This document shows positions 27,813 to 39,114 of a stretch of 64,000 bases of DNA, piece after piece. The notes beneath the pieces are model-generated. The model did no database searches and was not told where the DNA came from. It was given only the letters and a program-made list of their open reading frames with translations. The DNA comes from Lysobacter enzymogenes. Its GTDB lineage: Bacteria; Pseudomonadota; Gammaproteobacteria; Xanthomonadales; Xanthomonadaceae. How positions within the stretch are numbered: the stretch's first letter is position 1; each line of letters starts with the position of its first letter. The DNA lies in contig NZ_CP067395.1 of NCBI RefSeq assembly GCF_017355525.1, positions 5,220,501-5,284,500 of the forward strand, given 5' to 3'. Both the position numbers and the translations under genes were made by a program.

Positions 27813-30716
27813 TTAGAACCGCATCGTGATGCCCATGGTGTAGTAACGGCCCAGGGTGTCGTAGAACTGCGGGAAGGTGTTGCCGCTGTTGAAGCCGGTG
27901 CTGCCGATGTTGCTGCCGACGACCGGCGGCTTCTTGTCGGCGATGTTGTTGACGGTGAAGTTGATGCGGGCGTTCCACGGCAGCTCGTAGGCCATGGTCA
28001 GATCGAAGTAGTCGTAGGAATCGATCGAGGTGTAGGCCGGGAACCACTCGATCGGGCCTTCTTCGACGTCGACCGAGCTCAGGTGGCGCCAGTTCAGGCC
28101 CAGCTCGAAGTCCTTGATCGACCACACCGCGCGGAAGTTCGACTTGTAGTCGTACACGATGCCGGCGATGACGTTGCACGAGACGCCGTAGACGCCGACG
28201 CAGTCGTGCTTCGGCACCTGCGGGTCGCCCTGGTAGTCGTACTTGTCGGTCTTGGTCAGATCCAGCGAGAAGTCCAGGCGGCCCCACTCGTTGGACAGCG
28301 GGATGCCGTAGCGGACGCCCAGATCCCAGCCGCTGGTGGTGATGCGGCCCTTGTTCGAGCGGTCGAGGAACGGACCGCGCGCTTCGCCGTTGAGCGAGCC
28401 GTCCTGCGGTTCGCGCGCGCCGATCATCAGCTGGCACATCGGGTGGCTGATGCTGAGGGTCGGGTTGTAGCGCTGGTCGTAGCAACCGAACAGCGCGTCG
28501 CCGAGCACCGGACGGGTGATCGCGTCCTTGATGTCGATCTTCCAGTAATCCAGGGTGATCGACAGGTCTTCGACCGGCTGCCACACCAGGCCCAGGGTCT
28601 GGGTGTCGGCCTTTTCCGGGCCCAGGATCGGGTTGCCGCCGGTGAAGGCGTTGGCCTGGCCCGCGCTCGGCGGTTCCACGCCGTCGGCGCTGTTGATGAT
28701 CGCAGTGGGCACGCCGGTGGCGACGCAGAGCTGACCGACCGCGCCGTTCGGGCCGCCGTGCTTGGCCAGTTCGGAGGCCTGGCAGGGGTCGACCGCGGTG
28801 TTGTCCAGGCCGGTCACGACCGGCTGGAACAGCTCGTTGACGTTCGGGGCGCGGGTCGCGCGCTGGAACATGCCGCGGAAGCGCAGCGATTCGATCGGCG
28901 CCCACTCCAGGCCGTACTTGTAGCTGCCGTAGTCGGTGTCGGTCTGGCCCGACTTGAACTGGCTGTGGCGGTAGCCGGCTTCGAAGTTCAGGGTCTGCGC
29001 GCCGGTCTTGCCGCTGATCAGCGGAACGATGGTTTCGACATAGGCCTCACGCAGGGTGAAGCTGCCTTCCACGTCCGGGTTGGCGCCGCCGGAGCCCTGC
29101 ACTTCGTTGGGATCGCGCGAGGCCGCGTCGGCCTGGTTGCGCGCGTCGAGCTTGCGGCCTTCCAGGCCGAACGCCAGACCGATCGGGTAATCGGCCCACG
29201 GGCTCTTGAAGTTGTCGCCGAGGTCGCCGTTGATCGAACCCGACCACACTTCCTGTTCGACGCGCTGGGTGGCGAAGGTCAGCACTTCCAGGAACTTCTT
29301 CGAGTCCTTGCTGATCGAGCCTTCCGGGCCCCACAGATTCAGCGGCACGCAGCCGCCGGTCGGATCGACGCAGGTCTTGCCGTCGAGCGACAGCAGCGCC
29401 TGCTGGGTGCGGGCCTTGGACAGGAAGCCGGCCGACACGGTCAGCTGATCGGCTTCGCCGTGCGACCAGTAGGCGTCGTAGCGCCAGTTGTCGGTGATGT
29501 CGCCGCGCACGCCCAGGGTGGCCTGGAAGACCTTGTTCTGGAAGTCGGTCGAGCGGGTGCCCAGCTCGGTGGTGCGGCGGTTGAGGGTGGTGCTGACGGT
29601 GCCGGCGCTGCCGACCGCGCAGGGGCCGCCGGTCACGCCGAACTCGGCGCACAGCTGCTGGCGCGCCGGTTCCGGAATCAGCGGGTTGCCGATGCCCAGA
29701 TCGAAGCGGCCGCCGAACAGGCCGCCCGGGGCGATCTGCGAGAACACGTTGGAACGGGTGTACAGCAGCTGGGTATAGGCCTCAGCGTGCTTGTTGATCT
29801 CGTAGCGGCCCAGCGCAGTGGCCTGCCAGCGGTCCAGTGCGGTCTGGTTGAAGTTGTACGGGTTGTAGTTGAACGGCGTGACGATGCCGTCGAAGCGGCC
29901 GGTGGCCGGATTGATCTGGCCGAGGCTGCCGGCGCGGGTCGGGATCGAGGTGCCCGAGCCGCCGGCTTCGCCGTTGGTCGAGTCGAGATTGAATTCGGAG
30001 AAGCCGCGCGAACCCTGCAGCAGCGGGTCGTTGTCGGTCTTGCCGAGGCTCAGCACGAAGTTGCCGCGGCCCTCGTCGAGGTTCATGCCCATCGTGACGG
30101 TGGTGTTGCGGCGGTCGCCGTCCTGCTTGCTGGACTGGCCGTAGCTCGAGTTGACTTCGATGCCTTCGAAGTTGCGCTTGAGCACGAAGTTGACCACGCC
30201 GGCGACCGCGTCGGCGCCGTACACGGCCGAGGCGCCGCCGGTGACCAGGTCGACGCTGTCGATCAGCGCGACCGGAATGACGTTGGTGTCGACCACGCCG
30301 AACAGGTTGAACGGAACGACGCGGCGGCCGTCCATCAGCACGACCGTGCGGTTGTCGCCGAGGCCGCGCAGGTTGACGGTCGCGCCGCCGTTGGCGCCGT
30401 TGTTGGTGCCCGGACCGATCGAGGGCACCGCGCCCGGAACGATCTTGAGGAAGTCTTCCGCCGCCACCGGCTGGGTGCGGGCGATTTCTTCCTGGCTGAC
30501 GGTCATCACCGGGCTGTTGGTGGTCAGGCCGGGGATCGAAATGCGCGAGCCGGTTACCTGGATGCGGTCCAGGGTGGTCGCGTCTTGCGCAGCCGCGGGT
30601 GCAGCGGCCGGGGCTGCGTCCTGGGCGGCAGCCAGACCGGTACCGGCGAGGCTGGTCACGCCCACGCAAAGCGCGAAAGTGATCGCGTCGCGCAGCTTGT
30701 TGGTCTTCAGGGTCAT
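27813..30716 (-). CDS. TonB-dependent outer-membrane receptor 1
   Basis: 967 residues. Signal peptide ending GTGLAAAQ; an Ala-rich linker; a TonB-box/plug start TTLDRIQVTGSRI; plug motifs (VNLRGLGDNRTVVLMDGRR, GGASAVYGADAVAGVVNFVL); then a 22-strand barrel ending in the aromatic C-terminal residue (MRF). It imports a large substrate across the outer membrane using TonB energy; the substrate is not evident. The closest pattern is the Xanthomonadaceae receptors with a VTGSRI-type plug. The ATG at 30716 has a GGAGAG site; an in-frame ATG four codons earlier is less likely. It shares promoter architecture with receptor 2 upstream. Confidence 0.95.
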   Translation of the reverse strand: MTLKTNKLRDAITFALCVGVTSLAGTGLAAAQDAAPAAAPAAAQDATTLDRIQVTGSRISIPGLTTNSPVMTVSQEEIARTQPVAAEDFLKIVPGAVPSIGPGTNNGANGGATVNLRGLGDNRTVVLMDGRRVVPFNLFGVVDTNVIPVALIDSVDLVTGGASAVYGADAVAGVVNFVLKRNFEGIEVNSSYGQSSKQDGDRRNTTVTMGMNLDEGRGNFVLSLGKTDNDPLLQGSRGFSEFNLDSTNGEAGGSGTSIPTRAGSLGQINPATGRFDGIVTPFNYNPYNFNQTALDRWQATALGRYEINKHAEAYTQLLYTRSNVFSQIAPGGLFGGRFDLGIGNPLIPEPARQQLCAEFGVTGGPCAVGSAGTVSTTLNRRTTELGTRSTDFQNKVFQATLGVRGDITDNWRYDAYWSHGEADQLTVSAGFLSKARTQQALLSLDGKTCVDPTGGCVPLNLWGPEGSISKDSKKFLEVLTFATQRVEQEVWSGSINGDLGDNFKSPWADYPIGLAFGLEGRKLDARNQADAASRDPNEVQGSGGANPDVEGSFTLREAYVETIVPLISGKTGAQTLNFEAGYRHSQFKSGQTDTDYGSYKYGLEWAPIESLRFRGMFQRATRAPNVNELFQPVVTGLDNTAVDPCQASELAKHGGPNGAVGQLCVATGVPTAIINSADGVEPPSAGQANAFTGGNPILGPEKADTQTLGLVWQPVEDLSITLDYWKIDIKDAITRPVLGDALFGCYDQRYNPTLSISHPMCQLMIGAREPQDGSLNGEARGPFLDRSNKGRITTSGWDLGVRYGIPLSNEWGRLDFSLDLTKTDKYDYQGDPQVPKHDCVGVYGVSCNVIAGIVYDYKSNFRAVWSIKDFELGLNWRHLSSVDVEEGPIEWFPAYTSIDSYDYFDLTMAYELPWNARINFTVNNIADKKPPVVGSNIGSTGFNSGNTFPQFYDTLGRYYTMGITMRF

Positions 30717-30813
30717 CTCTCTCTCCAAGTCTGTACCTGAAAGAATGGGTTTCGTGCATAGAGCTGAGCCAGTCGGCGCAAAATTGAAGGCCTAAATTGG
30801 CAAAGCCGGCTCG

Positions 30814-30852
30814 ATGGTAGACGCCCCTGAGGAATAATTAAAGTGTTGTTAA
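30814..30852 (-). promoter_or_regulatory. Promoter of TonB-dependent receptor 1
   Basis: On the minus strand CTTTAA (30838-30843), an 18-bp spacer and TACCAT (30814-30819), preceded by a TTAACAACA block. The block and spacing match those upstream of receptor 2 almost exactly. Confidence 0.55.
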
Positions 30853-30897
30853 AGCCCGGCTGTCGTCGCATTACATTTTGAGACGGTCGTCGGCACA

Positions 30898-30930
30898 TAA
30901 AAAAACAAGGCTCCCCGAGGGGAGCCTTGT
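30898..30930 (-). terminator. Intrinsic terminator of TonB-dependent receptor 2
   Basis: The stem ACAAGGCTCC/GGAGCCTTGT is preceded on + by an A-run (30898-30905), giving a T-run on the minus strand. It lies 39 bp beyond the receptor 2 stop. Confidence 0.9.
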
Positions 30931-30968
30931 TCGTTGTTGCGGTGCAGCGAAATCGATCTGGCGATCGA

Positions 30969-33929
<2,961 letters not shown>

Positions 33930-34017
33930 TCTCTCTCTCCGAAATCGGTCTTGATGAACCCCGTGAATCCTGGCCAGAGGCGTCAAACGAAACGCCAAGT
34001 TCCGGCAAGGTTCGCCG

Positions 34018-34060
34018 ATGCTAACCGTGGCCTCGGAAAAATTAAAGTGTCGTTAAGTGT
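34018..34060 (-). promoter_or_regulatory. Promoter of TonB-dependent receptor 2
   Basis: On the minus strand CTTTAA (34042-34047), an 18-bp spacer and TAGCAT (34018-34023), preceded by a TTAACGACA block. It is the twin of the receptor 1 promoter. The remaining 450 bp to 34511 hold no gene I can support. Confidence 0.55.
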
Positions 34061-34511
34061 CGGGATGTGACGCGGCACGGGGCGCACGCCAGCCATATTT
34101 TTGCCGGCACGGCCTGATCCAGCACGTCGCGGAGTTTGACCGAATCGGCGAAATTTATAGACGTAATCCGCATTCAGGCGAGCTTTTACGTGGCGTCCCA
34201 ACGGCCTGGCGAAGCCGCTCAGCGGCAGGCGCGTTGTGCGCCTGTGACCGATCGGTACAAATACACACAATTTTTACAAGCGCGCCTGGAGCAGCGGATC
34301 TGCCGGTTTCGGGCTTGCGAAAGGGCCGCCAGCGGTCGCAGGCGATGATCGTTGCGCGGCCAGACGGTCAGGCACGCAGCCGTTCGGCGGCCTTTCGGTG
34401 TCGGGCATTAGCGGAAAAGGGAGCGACGGACGCCGCAACGGACGCTGGCCTGGACGGCCGGCAGCGCATGAAGGCGGTTGCGAAGGAGTGGCGGCGCGGC
34501 GCGCCGCGGAC

Positions 34512-35354
34512 TTACAGGTCTTGTTCGTAACGGACGTAAGGCACGGTGCCTTCGTCCTTCTCGCCGTTGCCCGGAGCGAACGGGTTCTTGCCGCGGGTGA
34601 CGACGTTTTCCGCGCCGACGGTCAGCTGGCCGCTCCACGGGGTGCGCCAGGTCAGGCCGACGCCGAGGCCTTCCCACTGGCCCGGCTGGCCGGGCGTGTC
34701 GACCACGCGGCCGACGATGTTGGCGCCGAAATTGCCGTAGGCGGCGCCCAGGGTGATGCTCTTGCTGTTCCAGTGGTCGGCCAGGTTGGGCATTTCGCCG
34801 GCCGGAATCAGCTTGGCGCGAGCCCAGGTGCCGCCGATGGAGACCATCGCCTCGCGGCCGATGTTCTTCTGGCCGTAGACGGTGAGGGTGTTCTGGTCGA
34901 CCCGGCTGGTGCGGCCGTTCGGGCTCATCCACGCCGGCAGGGTGTCGCGGCCGTTGCCGAGCGACACGCCGACGCGGCCGCCGGGGCGGCTGAGGCTGGC
35001 GCCGGCCGAAAACTGGCGGTTGTCGTTGCGGTCTTCGTCGTCGAGCGCGGCCAGCAGGCAGTGGTTGGCGAGGTTGCCGATCGCCCCGGCCAGGCCGGAC
35101 TTGCGGTCGCACACCAGGCCCAGTCCGTCGCCGCTGTCGAGGCCGAGGGTGGCGTCGACGGTGTTGGCGCCGCTCTTCCAGCGCATGCCGGCGCGGTCGG
35201 CCGGCTCGAGCTGCAGCAGATACTCCAGCTTGCCGTTGTTCTGGTTCCACACCGGCAGGTAGGTGGTATCGCGCTTGGCCTGCGCGTGCGCAGCCGCCGC
35301 CACGCCGAGGGCGAGCGAGAGTGCGAGCGGCAAGTGGCGCAAGAGCTTGGGCAT
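34512..35354 (-). CDS. Small exported protein with a TonB-receptor-like C-terminus
   Basis: 280 residues. Signal peptide (LALSLALGVAAAAHA-Q). The body alternates polar and hydrophobic residues as in beta strands (SLSRPGGRVGVSLGNG, NTLTVYGQKNIGREAMVSI, SITLGAAYGNFGANIVGRVV). The last 45 residues (WSGQLTVGAENVVTRGKNPF, ending VPYVRYEQDL) resemble the closing strands of the two receptors upstream (ATVAIGANNVFD, then a KYQQRF end), but there is no plug domain. It is probably a small outer-membrane barrel; it could derive from a truncated receptor. Two Cys lie in LVCDRKSGLAGAIGNLANHC. It has its own good promoter. Confidence 0.65.
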   Translation of the reverse strand: MPKLLRHLPLALSLALGVAAAAHAQAKRDTTYLPVWNQNNGKLEYLLQLEPADRAGMRWKSGANTVDATLGLDSGDGLGLVCDRKSGLAGAIGNLANHCLLAALDDEDRNDNRQFSAGASLSRPGGRVGVSLGNGRDTLPAWMSPNGRTSRVDQNTLTVYGQKNIGREAMVSIGGTWARAKLIPAGEMPNLADHWNSKSITLGAAYGNFGANIVGRVVDTPGQPGQWEGLGVGLTWRTPWSGQLTVGAENVVTRGKNPFAPGNGEKDEGTVPYVRYEQDL

Positions 35355-35426
35355 CGTGACTGTTGGTGGCGCGGACCGTCGTTAAGACCGAATGAAGCCG
35401 GCCGAGTTCCCCGGAATTACGGATCG

Positions 35427-35455
35427 ACTATAGAGGGTTTATGTTTATTTAACAA
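35427..35455 (-). promoter_or_regulatory. Sigma70-like promoter of the small barrel gene
   Basis: On the minus strand TTGTTA (35450-35455), a 17-bp AT-rich spacer and TATAGT (35427-35432), about 73 bp before the ATG. Confidence 0.65.
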
Positions 35456-35511
35456 TCGGAAAACGGTCCCAGATCGCCTCGAAACGGTGCCTGCGGCGAC
35501 CGCCGGTCGGG

Positions 35512-36438
35512 TTATTGGACCCGTTGCGGGGCGTCCATCTCGACCGCGGCGGCGGCGAACAGGCCGGCCACCTCGTCGCCGTCGAAGCGGTAGGTCTGGC
35601 CGCAGAATTCGCAGCGCACCTGGGCCTGGCCGCCGGCGGCGTCGACCGCGGCCTGCGCCTCGTCGCGGCCCAGCGAGACCAGCATCGCCTCGACCCGTTC
35701 GCGCGAGCACGAGCAGGCGAAGCTCAACGGCTTGCCGCCGAGCACTTGCGCGCCGTCCTCGTGGAACAGGCGGTGCAGCAGAGTCTGCGCCGGCAGCTCG
35801 AGCAGTTCGCCGTCGCGCAGGGTCTCGAACAGGGCGCCGACCCGGGTCCAGCCGTCCTCGTCGCCGCCGTCGCCGGGCAGCTTCTGCAGCATCAGCCCGG
35901 CCGCGCGCTCGCCGTCGGCGGCCAGCAGCAGCCGCGTCGGCAGCTGTTCGGACTGGCGGAAATAGCCTTCGAACGCGCCGGCCAGCGAGTCCGACTCCAG
36001 CGCCACCAGGCCCTGGTAGCGGATCGGCTCGCGCCCGCCGACGCTGGGGTTTTCGATGGTGATCGCCAGCACCGCCTGGTCGCCGAGCTGGCCGAGGTCG
36101 CGCGAGACTTCGCCGCCTTCTTCGGCCAGTTGGACGATGCCGCGCAGGGTGCCGGCCGCGGTGCATTCGGCGAACAGGGTGCGCAGGGCGCCGTCGCCGC
36201 GCAGCTGCACCGACAGGCGGCCGTCGACCTTGGCGTGGCCGGTGAACAAGGCCGCGGCGGCGGCGGCTTCGCCGAGCAGTTCGGCGGCGGCGGCCGGGTA
36301 CTCGGCGCGCTCGCGGATCTGGCGCCAGGTCTCGTCCAGGCGCACGTGCACGCCGCGCACGCCGGCCGTTTCGATCAGGAAGCGGGTCAGGCGGTCGTGG
36401 CCGTCGGCGGCGGGCGGGGCGTGTTCGGCGGTGGTCAT
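35512..36438 (-). CDS. hslO: Hsp33 redox-regulated chaperone
   Basis: About 308 residues, the normal length. It protects unfolding proteins under oxidative stress in the cytosol; activity is switched on by oxidation of four zinc-bound cysteines. These are visible near the C-terminus as FACSCSRER and RCEFCGQTYRF, i.e. CxC and CxxC about 30 residues apart. The N-terminal domain shows RFLIETAGVRGVHVRLDETW and the typical GEVSRDLGQLGDQAVLAITI. The start at 36438 (MTTAEHAP) is preferred; an ATG at 36459 would add seven residues, and neither has a strong ribosome binding site. It is divergent from mtgA. Confidence 0.95.
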   Translation of the reverse strand: MTTAEHAPPAADGHDRLTRFLIETAGVRGVHVRLDETWRQIRERAEYPAAAAELLGEAAAAAALFTGHAKVDGRLSVQLRGDGALRTLFAECTAAGTLRGIVQLAEEGGEVSRDLGQLGDQAVLAITIENPSVGGREPIRYQGLVALESDSLAGAFEGYFRQSEQLPTRLLLAADGERAAGLMLQKLPGDGGDEDGWTRVGALFETLRDGELLELPAQTLLHRLFHEDGAQVLGGKPLSFACSCSRERVEAMLVSLGRDEAQAAVDAAGGQAQVRCEFCGQTYRFDGDEVAGLFAAAAVEMDAPQRVQ

Positions 36439-36620
36439 CGGGTGCGTACTCTCATACATAGGCGTGCACTGCGGGCCGCCGCGGTGGACGCGGCTTGGCG
36501 GATAATGCGCACGTTCCTGTGAACAGGGGGATGTAAAACGATGCGGTTGCGAGCGGTGCGAGCGAGGCCGACACGGCGGGCAGACCGTCCTGCGGCAAGA
36601 GTGGGGACGCAGGTGCGCCA

Positions 36621-37379
36621 GTGCAAGGTTTGAGCGCCCCGACTCCCGGGCCGGCCGAGGCCCCCGCCGCGCCGCCGCGGCGCGGCCGGCGCTGGTTGCG
36701 CTGGCTGATCGCGCTGCCGTTCCTGTTCCTGCTGGCCTCGACCCTGCAGGTGGCGGTGCTGCGCTTCGTCGATCCGCCGTTCTCGGCGTTCATGCTGATC
36801 CGCCAGTTCGAGGCCTGGGGCGAGGGCGATTTCGGCTTCCGCCTGGCCCAGGACTGGCGCGGCCTGGACGAGATCTCGGCCGACGTGCCGGTGGCGCTGG
36901 TGGCCTCGGAGGACCAGAAGTTCGCCGATCACTTCGGCTTCGATCTGGCCGCGATCGAGAAGGCGCACAAGAACAACGAACGCGGGCGCAAGGTCCGCGG
37001 CGGCAGCACCATCAGCCAGCAGACCGCCAAGAACCTGTTCCTGTGGGGCGGGCGCAGCTGGGCGCGCAAGGGGCTGGAGGCCTGGTACACGCTGCTGATC
37101 GAGACCTTGTGGCCGAAGCACCGGATCATCGAGGTCTACGCCAACATCGCCGAGTTCGGCGACGGCGTGTACGGCGCGCAGGCCGCGGCGCGCACGTATT
37201 TCGGCAAGGACGCCAGCCGCCTCGGCCCGGGCGAGGCCGCGCGCATGGCCGCGGTGCTGCCCAATCCCAAGCGCTACAGCATCGCCAAGCCGGGGCCGTA
37301 CGTGCAGCGGCGCGCCGCGGCGATCCAGCGGCAGATGCGCAACATCGGCGGCGACGGCTATCTCAAGCAGATCGAGTGA
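36621..37379 (+). CDS. mtgA: Monofunctional peptidoglycan glycosyltransferase
   Basis: 252 residues. It polymerises lipid II into glycan strands at the inner membrane. One N-terminal membrane span ([20 protein letters not shown]) is followed by the GT51 domain: the catalytic Glu in [15 protein letters not shown], then [40 protein letters not shown] and the C-terminal [20 protein letters not shown]. There is no transpeptidase domain, which separates it from class A penicillin-binding proteins. The GTG start at 36621 gives a proline-rich tail before the membrane span. Confidence 0.95.
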   Translation: MQGLSAPTPGPAEAPAAPPRRGRRWLRWLIALPFLFLLASTLQVAVLRFVDPPFSAFMLIRQFEAWGEGDFGFRLAQDWRGLDEISADVPVALVASEDQKFADHFGFDLAAIEKAHKNNERGRKVRGGSTISQQTAKNLFLWGGRSWARKGLEAWYTLLIETLWPKHRIIEVYANIAEFGDGVYGAQAAARTYFGKDASRLGPGEAARMAAVLPNPKRYSIAKPGPYVQRRAAAIQRQMRNIGGDGYLKQIE

Positions 37380-37380
37380 C

Positions 37381-37510
37381 GGCGTCGCTGCGGCGCCGGC
37401 CGAGGCCGCGCTTGCGCAAGCCGCGTCCGCCGATGCCGCGCCTGCCGAAGCCGCGCTCATCGAAGCCGAGCCAACCGAAGCGTTGCCCGCCGAAGCCGTG
37501 CCCGTCACGG
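37381..37510 (+). repeat. GCCGAAGCC-rich low-complexity stretch
   Basis: Between mtgA and the glycosyltransferase gene the DNA consists of GCCGAAGCCG-type microrepeats. In the downstream gene's frame it would read as Ala/Glu/Pro repeats (PAEAALAQAASADAAPAEAA), without a good start codon before ATG 37534. Confidence 0.6.
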
Positions 37511-37520
37511 CGACCGCCGC

Positions 37521-37526
37521 TACTAT
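37521..37526 (+). promoter_or_regulatory. -10 box directly before the glycosyltransferase start (leaderless candidate)
   Basis: TACTAT ends 7 bp before ATG 37534 and there is no ribosome binding site, so the transcript would begin at or near the start codon. Confidence 0.4.
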
Positions 37527-37533
37527 TCGCGGC

Positions 37534-38592
37534 ATGAACCGCGAACGCGTCACCGTCGTGTTGGCCGCCTTCGACGAGGCGCAGAGCCTGCCGTTGCTGC
37601 AGCCGCGCATCGCCTCGGCGCTGGACGCGCTGGCCGGCGACGGCGTCGACGGACGGGTGCTGTACGTCGACGACGGCAGCCGCGACGCGACCTGGGCGAT
37701 CCTGCAGGGCTTCGCCGCGGCCGACCCGCGCGTCGGCCTGCTGCGGCTGTCGCGCAATTTCGGCAAGGAAGCGGCGCTGACCGCGGGCCTGGACCGGATC
37801 GAAGACGGCGCCGCGCTGATCCTCGACGCCGACGGCCAGGATCCGCCGGAGCTGATCCCGAAGTTCGTGGCCAAGTGGCGCGAAGGCTTCGATGACGTCT
37901 ACGGCACCCGCCTGGAGCGCGAGGGCGAGGGCTGGCTCAAGCGGTCCAGCGCGCATGCGTTCTACCGGGTGATCGGGCGGCTCTCGCGCACCCCGATCCC
38001 GGCCGATACCGGCGATTTCCGCCTGCTTTCGCCGCGCGCGCTGGACGCGCTGCGGCAACTGCGCGAGCGCCACCGGTTCATGAAGGGCCTGTTCGGCTGG
38101 ATCGGCTTCAACCGCGTCGCGCTGCCGTACCACCGCGGCGCGCGGGTCGCCGGGCGCAGCAAATTCAGCTTCTGGCGATTGTGGAATCTGGCGCTGGAAG
38201 GCATCACCGGTTTCTCGACCGCGCCGCTGCGGCTGGCGACCTACCTGGGCCTGGCGACCGCGGCGCTGGCGTTCGCGTTCGCGCTCAAGGTGGTGGTCAA
38301 GGCCTTGCTGTTCGGCGACCCGGTGCAGGGCTGGCCGACGATGATGGCGGTGATCCTGTTCCTCGGCGGCGTGCAGCTGATCGCGCTGGGCCTGATCGGC
38401 GAATACCTGGGCCGGCTGTACGAGGAATCCAAGCAGCGGCCTTTATATCTCGTCGACACCTGGCAGCCGGCGGCGGGAGTATCCTCGGGCCAGGCTCCAT
38501 CGCCCAGCCTTGCCGTTCCCACGTTCCCCACGCTCGCGGAAGGAGACGGTCGTGCGCACAGTCAGACAGCTGTTGGAGGCGAAAACCGCTGA
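37534..38592 (+). CDS. GT2 glycosyltransferase with C-terminal membrane helices (DPM-synthase/GtrB-like)
   Basis: 352 residues. The GT-A domain has VVLAAFDEAQSLPLL, the DDGS motif (YVDDGSRDATW), and the metal-binding DADGQDPPE, with SRNFGKEAALTAGLD in between; RERHRFMKGLFGWIGFN and GRSKFSFWRLWNLALEGITG are typical of polyprenyl-phosphate glycosyltransferases. Two membrane helices follow (LATYLGLATAALAFAFALKV; MMAVILFLGGVQLIALGLIG). The likely reaction is transfer of a sugar from a nucleotide donor to undecaprenyl phosphate at the inner membrane for glycan or lipid modification. The end overlaps the next gene by 41 bp. A TTG further upstream is possible but ATG 37534 fits the homology. Confidence 0.9.
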   Translation: MNRERVTVVLAAFDEAQSLPLLQPRIASALDALAGDGVDGRVLYVDDGSRDATWAILQGFAAADPRVGLLRLSRNFGKEAALTAGLDRIEDGAALILDADGQDPPELIPKFVAKWREGFDDVYGTRLEREGEGWLKRSSAHAFYRVIGRLSRTPIPADTGDFRLLSPRALDALRQLRERHRFMKGLFGWIGFNRVALPYHRGARVAGRSKFSFWRLWNLALEGITGFSTAPLRLATYLGLATAALAFAFALKVVVKALLFGDPVQGWPTMMAVILFLGGVQLIALGLIGEYLGRLYEESKQRPLYLVDTWQPAAGVSSGQAPSPSLAVPTFPTLAEGDGRAHSQTAVGGENR

Positions 38593-38980
38593 GGTTTTCG
38601 CGATCGGCCCGGACGCGCCGGTGATCGAGGCGATCCGCCTGATGGCCGAAAAACGCATCGGCGCGGTGCTGGTGATGGACGGCGCGCGTCTGGCCGGGAT
38701 CCTGTCCGAGCGCGATTACGCGCGCAAGATCGTGCTGCAAGGGCGTTCCTCGGCGGACACGCCGGTGCGCGACATCATGACCGCGCAGGTCGTCAGCGTG
38801 AGCCTGGGCGACACCGCCGAGCGCTGCATGCAGTTGGTGACCGACAAGCGCATCCGCCATTTGCCGGTGCTGGACGATGGGCAGGTGGTCGGCGTTGTGT
38901 CGATCGGCGATCTGGTCAAGGCGGTGATCGAGGATCAGCAGGTCGAGTTGGATCAATTGCAGCGGTATATCGCCAGTTGA
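38552..38980 (+). CDS. CBS-domain-pair protein
   Basis: 142 residues consisting of two CBS domains: IRLMAEKRIGAVLVMDGARL then AGILSERDYARKIVL, and CMQLVTDKRIRHLPVLDDGQ then VVGVVSIGDLVKAVI. Such stand-alone pairs usually sense adenine nucleotides and regulate a partner; none is evident here. The GTG at 38552 is chosen because AAGGAG lies 8 bp upstream (in AAGGAGACGGTC); it is inside the end of the glycosyltransferase gene, giving an unusual 41-bp overlap in another frame. A longer start at 38510 lacks such a site. Confidence 0.9.
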   Translation: MRTVRQLLEAKTAEVFAIGPDAPVIEAIRLMAEKRIGAVLVMDGARLAGILSERDYARKIVLQGRSSADTPVRDIMTAQVVSVSLGDTAERCMQLVTDKRIRHLPVLDDGQVVGVVSIGDLVKAVIEDQQVELDQLQRYIAS

Positions 38981-39006
38981 TGGAGCGATGCGTCGTGGTT
39001 GCGTTG

Positions 39007-39081
39007 TCGCGGTCGCGGCTCGCGCCGCTCCTGCAGAAGTTTCGTATCCGACTGTAGGAGCGGCGCGAGCCGCGACCGCGA
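39007..39081. repeat. Paired palindromic repeat, family B
   Basis: Arms of about 30 bp (39007-39036 and 39052-39081) are reverse complements with one or two mismatches and carry GCGGCTCGCGCCGCTCCTG. It lies between the convergent CBS and AsmA-like genes and could terminate both. Confidence 0.85.
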
Positions 39082-39114
39082 AAAGACGACTGCGACGAAA
39101 CCGCGCACGCCGCG

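Noticed and set aside
34057..34530. Plus-strand frames in the gap beyond receptor 2
   Set aside because: No ribosome binding site or recognisable protein; overlaps the receptor 2 promoter region and the end of the small barrel gene.
39007..39081. Insertion sequence or attachment site
   Set aside because: Only short inverted arms without any coding sequence or target duplication that I can see; fits the palindromic intergenic repeat family instead.
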